From the NCBI GenBank assembly GCA_963811255.1, contig CAWEQI010000003.1, forward strand, positions 992,001-1,056,000: a stretch of DNA of 64,000 nt, written 5' to 3'. The notes below the pieces were generated by a model. The model was given only the letters and a program-made list of their open reading frames with translations. It was not told the DNA's origin and searched no databases. A program made the position numbers and the translations under genes. Each line of letters starts with the position of its first letter. The stretch's first letter is position 1. The DNA is from Croceibacterium_B sp963811255 (GTDB lineage: Bacteria > Pseudomonadota > Alphaproteobacteria > Sphingomonadales > Sphingomonadaceae). Below, one piece after another: positions 1 to 9,500 of this stretch.

Positions 1-1
1 G

Positions 2-1144
2 GCGCAGGCGGCCATGCTCGCCCCAACCGAAATCCTCGCTCGTCAGCATTACGACACGCTGCGCCAGCTCGGCGCGCCGACCGGCGTGAACATCGCGCTG
101 CTTACCGGGCGCGACAAGGGCCGGGCGCGCGAAAGCATACTAATGGGCCTGATGGATGGTTCGATCGACATTGTCGTCGGGACGCATGCGATCTTCCAGG
201 AGGCGGTCAGCTACAAAAACCTCGCCCTGGTGGTGATCGACGAACAGCACCGCTTCGGCGTGTCGCAACGGCTGCTGCTGACCCAGAAGGGCAAGCTCAC
301 CCCGCACACGCTGGCGATGACCGCCACGCCGATCCCGCGCACGCTGACGCTGGCGCAATACGGCGAGATGGACGTCAGCCGGCTGGACGAGATGCCGCCC
401 GGGCGCCAGGCGATCGATACCCGGGTGATCGCCGGCGAGCGGCTGCCGGAGGTCGTCGATGGCGTGGCGCGCCACCTCGAAGCCGGGCACCAGGCATACT
501 GGGTCTGCCCGATGGTCCGCGAGCATGAGAGCGAGGACATCGCAGCCGCCGAGGCCCGCTACGCGGCGCTCAAAGCGCGGTTCGGCGATCAGGTCGTGCT
601 GGTCCACGGCCAGCTCAAGCCCGAGCTCAAGGATGCGGCGATGGAGCGATTCGCGAACGGTGATGCAAAACTGCTCGTCGCGACCACGGTGATCGAGGTC
701 GGCGTCGACGTTCCCGACGCCACGCTGATGGTGATCGAGCACGCCGAGCGGTTCGGCCTCGCCCAGCTCCACCAGCTCCGCGGCCGGGTGGGGCGAGGCA
801 GCGCCAAATCGGTCTGCCTGCTCCTGCGCGGTGGCGAGCTGTCGGAAACGGGCAAGCAGCGCCTTGCCCTGATGCGCGAGACCCAGGACGGTTTCCGCCT
901 CGCCGAGGAGGACCTCGAGCTGCGCGGCGGCGGCGAGCTGTTGGGCACCCGCCAATCCGGCGAAACGCCCTTCCGCGTCGCCGACCTCGAGCAGATTCAG
1001 CGCCTGCTCCCCATCGCCCACGGCGACGCCCGCCTGCTGGTCGAGCGCGATGGCGGCCTGACCGGTGAGCGCGGCGAGGCGGCGCGCGTCCTGCTGTACC
1101 TGTTCGAGCGCGATTGGGGGGTGCAACTCTTGCGCGGAGGGTGA
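2..1144 (+). CDS. recG: RecG ATP-dependent DNA helicase (5' end outside window)
   Basis: This is the C-terminal part of RecG, the helicase that remodels stalled replication forks and branched DNA. The frame is open from base 2, so the N-terminal wedge domain and Walker A motif lie outside the window; about 380 codons remain of a family near 690. Counting from the first Met (base 14), the DEQH box is at residues 76-79. The TATPIPRT motif follows about 25 residues later, then QLRGRVGRG (motif VI) and the RecG-specific ELRGGGELLGTRQSG block. A TonB-like gene follows 56 bases downstream on the same strand. The visible part looks intact. Confidence 0.96.
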   Translation, partial: AQAAMLAPTEILARQHYDTLRQLGAPTGVNIALLTGRDKGRARESILMGLMDGSIDIVVGTHAIFQEAVSYKNLALVVIDEQHRFGVSQRLLLTQKGKLTPHTLAMTATPIPRTLTLAQYGEMDVSRLDEMPPGRQAIDTRVIAGERLPEVVDGVARHLEAGHQAYWVCPMVREHESEDIAAAEARYAALKARFGDQVVLVHGQLKPELKDAAMERFANGDAKLLVATTVIEVGVDVPDATLMVIEHAERFGLAQLHQLRGRVGRGSAKSVCLLLRGGELSETGKQRLALMRETQDGFRLAEEDLELRGGGELLGTRQSGETPFRVADLEQIQRLLPIAHGDARLLVERDGGLTGERGEAARVLLYLFERDWGVQLLRGG

Positions 1145-1200
1145 GCGGCGTCGGCAACATTCAGGATAGATGCATACCGATTCCACTAACGAATTGAACG

Positions 1201-1938
1201 ATGTACGACTGGCACCCTCCGCGCACGCTGTCCGCCGCGTCTTCGCTGGCGATCGTCGGGTTGATGTTTGCCGCCCTCGTGCTGGGCCTGAACGTGCGGC
1301 GGACAGCGCAGAGCGCGTTACGGCTCGTCTCGATCGACCTGACGCAGCCGCCACCGCAATCGACCGAGCGGCCCAAGGCGCCGAGGCCGCATGTGCGCAA
1401 GCCCCCGCCCAAGCATAGCGCTTCGCCACGGAATGTGCGCAACAAGGCGACCGCCATCGTCGCGCCTCCCATCAAGCCCCTGATCCAGCCCCCGCCGGTG
1501 GTAACCGCACCGAAGGCCGGACCGGGTGCCGCGGCCAACAACGGCGCGTCCAACCGCCCCGGCCCCGGCCAGGGCGCGGGAGGTGTTGGAAACGGCCTCG
1601 GCGGTGGCGGATTGGGTGGCAACGGTAGCGGTGACGGTGCCGGCGAAGCCGTCGTCGGCCCGCGCCAGACCGGTGGTAGGATGTCCTACCGCGATTTGCC
1701 GGATGATGTCCTGGCCCCCGGAGAGGAAGGCGCAGTGGACGTCCTCTTCGCCGTCAATCCCGACGGACATGCCAGCGATTGCCGGGTCGAGCGGTCGAGC
1801 GGCCACGCCGTGCTCGACAGTCTCGCCTGCCGGCTGATCGAGCAGCGCTTCCGCTTCAACCCGGCGCGCGACCGGTTCGGCCGTCCGGTGCGCGCATGGA
1901 TGGAGGAAACCCACACCTGGTACGCGCGGGAGCGGTAG
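1201..1938 (+). CDS. TonB-family energy transducer-like protein
   Basis: A 245-residue protein with the layout of a TonB-type transducer, which passes proton-motive force to outer-membrane transporters. It has a short cytoplasmic N-terminus and one membrane segment at about residues 11-31. A Pro/Lys-rich linker (about 50-105) and a Gly-rich stretch (about 110-150) follow. The C-terminal domain (about 160-240) carries the family pattern of an EGAVDVLFAVNPDG strand, a conserved Cys pair region and a final basic strand. No exbB/exbD or receptor gene is adjacent, so the partner is unknown. The start is the ATG at 1201. The family call rests on layout and the C-terminal pattern; it could be a TonB paralogue with a different job. 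Confidence 0.75.
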   Translation: MYDWHPPRTLSAASSLAIVGLMFAALVLGLNVRRTAQSALRLVSIDLTQPPPQSTERPKAPRPHVRKPPPKHSASPRNVRNKATAIVAPPIKPLIQPPPVVTAPKAGPGAAANNGASNRPGPGQGAGGVGNGLGGGGLGGNGSGDGAGEAVVGPRQTGGRMSYRDLPDDVLAPGEEGAVDVLFAVNPDGHASDCRVERSSGHAVLDSLACRLIEQRFRFNPARDRFGRPVRAWMEETHTWYARER

Positions 1939-2174
1939 GCGCTTCGCCGCGACTGCCCCGCTGCGGTTTTGGCTCCGCCGTCCACCCGATCCGGCGAGCC
2001 GACCTTGCTCGTAGTCAGTCCTCGCGCGGCGCTCGGGCATTCGAACGCGCCGCGCGGACAGTGTCAACTTCCTGCCCATCCGAGTGCATGCCGCACTGGC
2101 ATTTTTTGGTGCAGGCTCCATATGGGCGCCACGCCGGAAAGTTAGACAACCCTTCGAGCAAGACAGGAAAACTC

Positions 2175-3521
2175 ATGGCCAGCACCGCGACCACCGCTCC
2201 CGATATCAACAAGGAAATCGCCCGCGTCTTCGACCTGCAGCGCGCGCATCAGTGGGACGTCAAGGCGTCGAGCGCGGCCGAGCGCAAGGCGAAGCTGGCG
2301 AAGCTGAAAGCCGCCGTCGAAGCGCACGCCGACGACATCGTCGCCGCGGTGCAGAAGGACACCCGCAAGCCCGAGGGCGAGATCCGCGTCACCGAGATCA
2401 TGAACGTGGTCAACAACATCCAGCTCAACATCGACAACGTCGAAGAGTGGATGAAGCCGACCGAGGTCACGCCCACGAACAACCCGAACGACAAGGCGAT
2501 GATCACCTACGAGGCGCGCGGGGTGTGCCTGATTCTCGGGCCGTGGAACTTCCCGCTCGGGTTGGTGTTCGGCCCGCTCGCGGCGGCGATCGCCGCTGGC
2601 AACTGCTGCATCGTCAAGCTGACGGACTTGTGCCCCAGCACCGCTCATGCCGCCGGCGAAATCATCCGCGAGGTGTTCGACGAGAACGAGGTTGCGCTGT
2701 TCGAAGGCGACGTGAGCGTCGCCGAAGCGCTGCTCGAGTTGCCGTTCAATCACATCTTTTTCACCGGCAGCACGCGGGTCGGCAAGATTGTCATGGCGGC
2801 GGCGGCGAAGAACCTCGCCAGTGTCACGCTGGAGCTGGGCGGCAAGTCGCCGGTAATCATCGACGAGGGCGCCAATATCGAGGCGATCGGCGCCGCGCTG
2901 GCCGGGGCCAAGCAGTTCAACGGCGGCCAAGCCTGCATCAGTCCGGACTACGTGTTCGTGCGTGAGGACGAGCAGGAGCGCCTGGTGAACGCCTTCAAGA
3001 CCAACGTCGAGAAGAACCTCTACGAGGGTGGCAAGATCAACAAGGAGGCGATCGCCCAAATCGTCAACAAGGGCAACTTCGACCGCATCAAGTCGCTGTT
3101 CGACGATGCGGTCGAGAAGGGCGCGAAAGTCGCCGTCGGTGGCGAGCTGGAGGAAGAGGACCTGACAATCCACCCCACCATGCTGACTGGCGTCACCCCG
3201 CAGATGAAGATCCTCCAGGAGGAGATCTTCGCTCCGATCGTTCCGGTGATGACCTACGACAATCTCGATCAGGCGATCGGCTATATCGAGGCGCGCGACA
3301 AGCCGCTGGCGCTATACGTGTTCAGCCCCGACGAGGAGCACGTCGACCGCGTCCTCAAGCGGACCTCGTCGGGCGGCGTGACGGTCAACGGCGTGTTCTC
3401 GCATTACCTGGAGAACCGGCTGCCGTTCGGCGGCGTCAACGGCAGCGGGATCGGCAGTTATCACGGCTATTTCGGCTTCAAGGCGTTCAGTCACGAACGC
3501 GCCGTGTACCTGCATCAATAG
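2175..3521 (+). CDS. NAD(P)-dependent aldehyde dehydrogenase
   Basis: A 448-residue aldehyde dehydrogenase of the shorter class-3-like type, which oxidises aldehydes to carboxylic acids. The catalytic Cys is about residue 254 in GGQACISPDY and the general base Glu about residue 220 in LELGGKSP. The cofactor-binding FTGSTRVGK motif lies upstream of both. The frame is open far upstream, but ATG 2175 is preceded by AGGAAA and begins the conserved protein, so it is preferred. The gene stands alone: 236 bases without a gene lie upstream and an intrinsic terminator lies downstream. Medium-chain or aromatic aldehydes are typical substrates for the group; the actual one cannot be read from sequence. 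Confidence 0.93.
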   Translation: MASTATTAPDINKEIARVFDLQRAHQWDVKASSAAERKAKLAKLKAAVEAHADDIVAAVQKDTRKPEGEIRVTEIMNVVNNIQLNIDNVEEWMKPTEVTPTNNPNDKAMITYEARGVCLILGPWNFPLGLVFGPLAAAIAAGNCCIVKLTDLCPSTAHAAGEIIREVFDENEVALFEGDVSVAEALLELPFNHIFFTGSTRVGKIVMAAAAKNLASVTLELGGKSPVIIDEGANIEAIGAALAGAKQFNGGQACISPDYVFVREDEQERLVNAFKTNVEKNLYEGGKINKEAIAQIVNKGNFDRIKSLFDDAVEKGAKVAVGGELEEEDLTIHPTMLTGVTPQMKILQEEIFAPIVPVMTYDNLDQAIGYIEARDKPLALYVFSPDEEHVDRVLKRTSSGGVTVNGVFSHYLENRLPFGGVNGSGIGSYHGYFGFKAFSHERAVYLHQ

Positions 3522-3539
3522 ACTGCGCGAGCCGTTTGA

Positions 3540-3576
3540 CCTCCCCCTTCCGCGAGCGGTCGGGGGAGGCCTTTTT
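3540..3576 (+). terminator. Intrinsic terminator after the aldehyde dehydrogenase
   Basis: A perfect 8-bp GC-rich stem (3540-3547 pairing with 3562-3569) encloses a loop that can form a small inner stem, and five T follow at 3572-3576. It lies 18 bases after the aldehyde dehydrogenase stop and separates that gene from lolC. Confidence 0.85.
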
Positions 3577-3641
3577 CATTGCAGCGCAAGGTTGCCCTGC
3601 CTAGACCGCCCGCAACCCGAAGCCAGCCCGAGGCCGCTCGC

Positions 3642-4883
3642 TTGATCCTCTCCCCTTTCGAATGGACCATCGCCAAGCGCTATATGCTCCCGGGGCGCGG
3701 CGAGGCATTCATTGCGCTGGTCGCCGGGATCAGCCTGGTGGCGGTGATGCTCGGGGTCGCCGCGCTGGTCATCGTGATGAGCGTGATGAACGGCTTTCGC
3801 GGCGAGCTGATCGACAAGATCGTCGGCCTCAACGGCCACGCGATCATCCAGGGTTACGGCAACCGGATCGACAATTGGCAGCAAGTTCTGCAGGAAGCGC
3901 GCGCGACCCCCGGCGTTACCCGCGCAACTCCGCTCATCGAATCCGACCTGTTCGCCACTTTCGACGGCCGCTCCTCCTTCGCGATCGTGCGCGGCAATAC
4001 GCCCGAGGACATTGCTCGCCTGAAGCCGGACTTGAAGCAGGGCGATCTGTCGACGCTCAAGCCTGGCGTCAACAACGTCGCCATCGGCTCCGAGCTCGCC
4101 AAGAATCTCGGCCTCGGCATCGGCGATACGATTACGCTGTTCAATCCGCAGGGCCGCTCGACGCCGTTCGGCACAATGTACCGGGAAGTCGGCTACACCG
4201 TCACCGCGATCTTCGAGATCGGCATCTACGACTACGACAAGGCCTATGTGGTCATGCCGATCCGCAACGCTCAGACGCTGCTGCTGGCCGGTGACACGAT
4301 CCAGGACATCGAAGTCAAGACAACCGATGCTGACACCGTCCGGCAGACGCTCAAGCCGCTCGCCGAGAAGCTCGCCGGGCAGGCGGTGGTGACCGACTGG
4401 AAGTCGATGAACGCCAGCCTGTTCGACGCGCTGCAGGTTGAACGGGTATCGATGTTCTTCATCCTGTCGATCATCGTACTGGTGGCGGTGTTTAACATCC
4501 TCTCGTCGCTGATCATGCTGGTGCGCTCTAAGACCCGGGACATCGCCATCCTGCGGACGATGGGGGCCACGCGAAAATCGCTGCTCAAGGTGTTCGTCAC
4601 CGTCGGCTTCACCATCGGCGCGATCGGTACGGTCGCGGGGCTGATCCTGGGGGCAGTGGTGTTGTTCTTCCGTCAGCCTCTCGTCCATGTGATCGAGCGG
4701 CTGACCGGCGAGAACCTGTGGGACCCTTCGGTGCGGTTCCTGACGGACCTGCCGGCGCGAACCGATTGGCGCGAGGTCACCGTTATCGTGGTGATGGCCC
4801 TGGTCCTGAGCTTCCTGGCCACGCTCTATCCGGCGTCGAAGGCAGCGCGCACCGATCCTGTGCAGGTGCTGCGCTATGAGTGA
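3642..4883 (+). CDS. lolC: Lipoprotein-releasing ABC transporter permease (LolC/LolE family)
   Basis: A 413-residue inner-membrane permease of the LolCDE-type system, which extracts mature lipoproteins from the inner membrane and hands them to LolA. It shows the usual four membrane segments: one near the N-terminus (about 21-50) and three near the C-terminus (about 270-295, 320-350, 378-400). A large periplasmic domain lies between. The frame is open further upstream, but TTG 3642 is preferred: the protein then begins with the conserved ILSPFEW start and GAGG lies 8 bases upstream. It overlaps lolD by 8 bases. Only one permease gene is present, so it may act as a homodimer, as in species with a single LolC/E protein. 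Confidence 0.93.
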   Translation: MILSPFEWTIAKRYMLPGRGEAFIALVAGISLVAVMLGVAALVIVMSVMNGFRGELIDKIVGLNGHAIIQGYGNRIDNWQQVLQEARATPGVTRATPLIESDLFATFDGRSSFAIVRGNTPEDIARLKPDLKQGDLSTLKPGVNNVAIGSELAKNLGLGIGDTITLFNPQGRSTPFGTMYREVGYTVTAIFEIGIYDYDKAYVVMPIRNAQTLLLAGDTIQDIEVKTTDADTVRQTLKPLAEKLAGQAVVTDWKSMNASLFDALQVERVSMFFILSIIVLVAVFNILSSLIMLVRSKTRDIAILRTMGATRKSLLKVFVTVGFTIGAIGTVAGLILGAVVLFFRQPLVHVIERLTGENLWDPSVRFLTDLPARTDWREVTVIVVMALVLSFLATLYPASKAARTDPVQVLRYE

Positions 4884-5550
4884 GCCGGTCGTCCGACTGA
4901 CGAACCTCACCAGGAGCTTCGAGCAGGGTGGCGTCACCATCGAGGTGCTGCGCGGCGTCAACATGACCATCAACAAGGGTGAGATCGTTGCGCTGCTCGG
5001 GCCGTCGGGTTCGGGCAAGTCGACGATGCTGCAGGCGGTCGGACTGCTCGAGGGCGGGTTCGGCGGGACCATCGAAATTGCCGGGGTGGACGCCAGCCGA
5101 CTGGCGAGCGGCGATCGCACCGCGCTGCGGCGCAACCATCTGGGGTTCGTCTATCAGTTCCACCACCTGCTGCCCGATTTCAACGCCGAGGAGAACGTGA
5201 TCCTGCCGCAGCTCGTCGCCGGGACGGACCGAACGGCAGCGACCGAACGCGCCCGCGATTTGCTCGGTTCTCTGGGACTGTCGCAGCGACTCGATCATCG
5301 GCCGAGTCAGCTTTCGGGCGGCGAGCAGCAGCGCGTTGCCGTCGCCCGCGCGCTGGCCAACAAGCCGCAACTGGTGTTGGCCGACGAGCCGACCGGCAAC
5401 CTCGACGAGGCCACCGCCGATAAGGTGCTCGCCCAATTTCTCGAGCTGGTCCGCGGCCAGGGCAGCGCCGCGCTCGTCGCCACCCACAACGAACGTCTGG
5501 CCCGCAAGATGGACCGCATCGTCCGGCTGCACGAGGGGGTGGTGCACTAG
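4876..5550 (+). CDS. lolD: Lipoprotein-releasing ABC transporter ATPase LolD
   Basis: A 224-residue ABC ATPase that powers lipoprotein release together with the preceding permease. Walker A GPSGSGKST is at residues 42-50, the signature LSGGEQQR near 145-152, and Walker B LVLADEP near 165-171 followed by the D-loop TGNLD. The length is normal for LolD, and the 8-base overlap with lolC implies translational coupling. It converges on the Yip1-like gene with a 24-base gap. Confidence 0.95.
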   Translation: MSEPVVRLTNLTRSFEQGGVTIEVLRGVNMTINKGEIVALLGPSGSGKSTMLQAVGLLEGGFGGTIEIAGVDASRLASGDRTALRRNHLGFVYQFHHLLPDFNAEENVILPQLVAGTDRTAATERARDLLGSLGLSQRLDHRPSQLSGGEQQRVAVARALANKPQLVLADEPTGNLDEATADKVLAQFLELVRGQGSAALVATHNERLARKMDRIVRLHEGVVH

Positions 5551-5574
5551 CCACCGCCCTCGCGCCGTCGGTCG

Positions 5575-6408
5575 TCATTTCGCCGCGTCGGGGTCCTTGA
5601 CTTCGGCCTTGACGGTGTCGCTGTCGATTTTCACCGAATTGCCGTCTTTGCTGACGTGCATCGTGCCGACGCCGGGAATCTCCATCGTCGCGTTGTCGCC
5701 GTCGCCATGGATCTTGATCTTGCCTTGGCCGGGCACGTTCATCTCGAAGGTGCCGGCATCGCTTTCGTTGGCGCCGATATTGCCAATTGTCGCCGCCGTT
5801 CCGAAGAGGCCGGTGATCGAGGCGCTGACCAGGGCCACGACGATATAGACGACGATGACTCCAATGATCGTGACGGCGGTGTATCCCGCGGCCTTGTCCT
5901 TGGGCACCGCCATCATCGGCGTCGCGCCGAGATAGAACAGATAGATGCCGTACAGTGAGCCGAGCAGCGCCAGGACCGCCAGCGTTGGTACTATCTGGAA
6001 GACGGCGGCAACCCATCCGGCAGTGAAGGCATAGGCGCACAGCCTAAACGCACGCTCGTAATTCTGCGTGCCGCCGAATTTGTCGGCGAGGAAATTCGCC
6101 ACCCATCCCACGACGAAGATGGAAACCAGCGCCAGCACGTATCCCACGATCGCGGTCGAGAGGCCCGCGATCAAGCTGGGGTGGTAGCGGAACCCGAAGG
6201 CGCCGATTCCAAACACCTGGCCGCCGATGAAGCCGCAGATCGGCCCAATGGCCGCAAGCGGGACGACGTAGCGCATGAAGAGGCTTTGCACCGATTCGGT
6301 TTCACCGGCGATCACCGGCCATTCGGTGCTCGGCGATAGCAGGATGGCCTTGGCGCGCCCGACGAGGCCGGACGCCGGTGAACTGCTCTGCTGTTGAAGT
6401 TCGCTCAT
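5575..6408 (-). CDS. Yip1-family membrane protein with soluble C-terminal domain
   Basis: A 277-residue protein of the Yip1 domain family, whose bacterial role is unknown. The N-terminus carries the family pattern RAKAILLSPSTEWPVI. About five hydrophobic segments fill residues 45-205. The last 70 residues are polar, contain repeated short beta-strand-like stretches (PGQGKIKIHGDGD, PGVGTMHVSKDG) and probably form a small soluble domain. ATG 6408 is chosen because GGGGGA precedes it at the right distance; a GTG four codons upstream is possible. It is divergent from dnaE. Confidence 0.8.
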   Translation of the reverse strand: MSELQQQSSSPASGLVGRAKAILLSPSTEWPVIAGETESVQSLFMRYVVPLAAIGPICGFIGGQVFGIGAFGFRYHPSLIAGLSTAIVGYVLALVSIFVVGWVANFLADKFGGTQNYERAFRLCAYAFTAGWVAAVFQIVPTLAVLALLGSLYGIYLFYLGATPMMAVPKDKAAGYTAVTIIGVIVVYIVVALVSASITGLFGTAATIGNIGANESDAGTFEMNVPGQGKIKIHGDGDNATMEIPGVGTMHVSKDGNSVKIDSDTVKAEVKDPDAAK

Positions 6409-6485
6409 GTATTCCCCCACTTATGTCCGGGGAGACGCCATGCGCGGCAGAATGCCGGCGCCTCTGCGCTTTTCCCCAGAGACCG

Positions 6486-6506
6486 GCCGATCATAGCTTG
6501 ATCGGC
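6486..6506. promoter_or_regulatory. Perfect 8-bp inverted repeat upstream of dnaE
   Basis: GCCGATCA at 6486-6493 and its reverse complement at 6499-6506 flank a 5-base spacer, ending 26 bases before the dnaE ATG. It lies in the divergent gap between dnaE and the Yip1-like gene. There is no T-run, so it looks more like an operator or mRNA hairpin than a terminator. The function is unknown. Confidence 0.4.
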
Positions 6507-6532
6507 GCAGAGGACCATAACACATTCGTGCG

Positions 6533-9500
6533 ATGGCTTTCGCCCCCTTTGTTCCCCTGCGCATACTCTCCAGCTATTCGATGCTGGAAGGAGCGATCGA
6601 TCCCAAGGCGATCGCCCGGCTGGCCAAGCAGCGCGGCTTTCCGGCGATCGCCATTTGCGACCGGAACGGGCTCTATGGTGCCATGGCCTTTGCGAAGGCG
6701 TGCAAGGAAGACGGCGTTCAGCCGATCGTCGGCACGCTGCTCGGCGTCGCGCGCCCCGGTTCCGAGGTGATAGACTATCTGCCGCTTTATGCGCAGGACG
6801 AAGACGGGTGGGGCAACCTGTGCCACCTGGTCAGCCGCGCGCATCTCGAGCGGCCGCTCGAGCTCGAACCGCACGTTGCGCTGGACGATCTCGCCGGCCA
6901 CACCGAGGGTCTGATCGCGCTAACCGGGGCTTCTGAAGGGGCGGTCACCCGGCTTCTGGCCGACGGAAAGGCGCAGCGCGCCCGCGACATGGCCGAGCGG
7001 TTGGCCGAGCTATTTCCCGGCCGGCTTTACATCGAACTGGCGCGGCGCGGGAATCCGGCCGAGGAGGCGGCGGAGGCGGCTTTGACCGATTTCGCTTACG
7101 CCGCCGATCTGCCGCTGGTCGCGACCAACCCGGCGAATTTCGCCGAACCGCATATGCACGCGGCGCACGATGCGATGCTGTGCATCGCCAATTCGACTCA
7201 CATCGACAGCGCCGAACGGCCACGGTCGAACCCCGAAGCTTGGGTCAAGTCGGCGCCGATGATGGAGGAGCTGTTCGCCGACTTGCCCGAAGCGGTCGCG
7301 AACACATTGGTGATCGCCCAGCGCTGCGCGTTCGCACCGCCCAAGCGCGCACCGATCCTGCCGAGCATCGCCGGTGATCGAGAGGGCGAGGCGCGCAAGC
7401 TGGCGGACGACGCGCGCGCCGGCCTCGCCGCGCGGCTGGCCTTCTATCAGGACGTCAGCGACGAGGACCGCAAGGTCTACGAGGACCGACTCGAATTCGA
7501 GATCGGCGTCATCACCGGGATGGGCTTTGCCGGCTACTTCCTGATCGTCGCCGACTTCATCAAGTGGGCCAAGGCGCAGGGCATTCCCGTCGGTCCCGGC
7601 CGCGGCTCGGGCGCCGGCTCGGTGGTCGCCTGGTCGCTGACCATCACCGACCTCGACCCGATCCGCCTCGGGCTGCTGTTCGAGCGGTTCCTCAATCCCG
7701 AGCGCGTATCGATGCCCGACTTCGACATCGACTTCTGCGAAACCCGCCGCGGCGAGGTGATCCGCTACGTGCAGGAGCGTTACGGCGACGACAAGGTCGC
7801 GCAGATCATCACCTTCGGCAAGCTCAAGGCGCGGGCGGTGCTGCGCGACACCGGGCGCATCCTGCAGATGAGCTACGGTCATGTCGACCGGCTGTGCAAG
7901 ATGGTGCCCAACCATCCGACCGATCCGTGGACCCTGCCGCGCGCGCTCAACGGGGTGAGCGAGTTCAAGCGCGAGTACGACAATGACGACGAGGTCAAGC
8001 GCCTGGTCGACCTGGCGATGCAACTCGAGGGTTTCCCGCGCAACAGCTCGACCCACGCCGCGGGCGTGGTGATCGGCGATCGGCCGCTGTCGCAACTGGT
8101 CCCGCTGTATCGCGATCCGCGGTCGGACATGCCGGTGACCCAATTCGACATGAAATTCGTCGAGGAAGCCGGGCTGGTGAAGTTCGACTTCCTCGGCCTC
8201 AAGACCCTCTCGGTGCTGCGCAAGGCGACCGACCTGCTCGAGCGGCGCGGGATCACGGTCGATATCGGCGCGCTGCCGTGGGACGATCCGGAGGTTTACA
8301 AACTCCTCCAGCGCGGCGACACGGTCGGCGTGTTCCAGCTCGAATCCGAAGGCATGCGCCGCACGCTGGCGGCGGTGAAGCCGACCGCGTTCGAGGACAT
8401 CATCGCGCTCGGCGCGCTCTATCGGCCGGGGCCGATGGACAACATTCCGGCGTTCGGCCGGCGCAAGAACGGGCTCGAGCCGATCGAGTACCCGCATCCC
8501 AAGCTCGAGGGCGTGCTCGCCGAGACGTACGGCATCATCGTCTACCAGGAGCAGGTGATGCAGGCGGCGCAGATCCTCGCCGGCTACTCGCTCGGCGACG
8601 CCGACCTGTTGCGGCGGGCGATGGGCAAGAAGATCCAGAGCGAGATGGACGCCCAACGGGCTCGCTTCGTCGAGGGTTGCAAGCAGGCCAGCGGGATCGA
8701 GGCCCGGCAAGCCAACGAGCTGTTCGACTTGATCGACAAGTTCGCCGGCTACGGCTTCAATAAGTCGCACGCCGCCGCCTACGCGCTGCTCAGCTATCAG
8801 ACCGCGTGGGTGAAGACGCACTATCCGGAAGAGTTCTACGCCGCCTCGATGTGCTTCGACATGCACCAGTCGGACAAGCTGGCGGTGTTCGTCGACGACA
8901 TGCGGCGCAACGGCATCGTGCTGCTCGGGCCGAACATCAACAAGAGCGAGGCCGAGTTTACCGTCGAGCGAACCGAGGAAGGGCACGCGGTCCGCTATGC
9001 CCTCGCCGGCATCCGCAACGTCGGCGAGAAGGCGATGGAGCAGGTGGCCGGGGAACGCCGCCGCTCGGGCCCGTTCGAGAGTCTGGAGGAGGTGTTCCGG
9101 CGGATGCCGCAAGGGGCGATGAACCGGCGGCAACTGGAAGGGCTCGCCGCGGCGGGAGCCTTCGACGGCCTCGAGCCAAACCGCGCAAAGGTGCTGGCGA
9201 ACGCCGATCTGCTGCTCTCCGTCGCCGAAACCGCGGCCCGCGAGCGCGACAGCGGCCAGCACGGGCTGTTCGGCGGCGAGGATCACGAGGAGCCGTCACT
9301 GAGGCTCGCCGAAGCGGAGCCGTGGACCCGCGCCGAGCAGATGGCGGCCGAGCGGGAGAACTTCGGGTTCTACTTCGCCGCCCATCCGGTCGAGCAGTTC
9401 CGCGCCGTGGCCAGCGCCAACGGGGCGCGTTCCTACGCCTCGCTGATGGAAACCGGGGTGGCCGGAGGCGGGCGGCAGGGCGCGGTGATGGCGGCGATGG

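Noticed and set aside
3576..5135. Long minus-strand open frame opposite lolC/lolD
   Set aside because: It is antisense to two well-supported genes, is rich in Arg, Asp, His and Gln as expected for the mirror frame of GC-rich DNA, and shows no motif.
7010..9286. 758-codon minus-strand frame opposite dnaE
   Set aside because: Mirror frame of dnaE in GC-rich sequence, with low-complexity composition and no recognisable domain.
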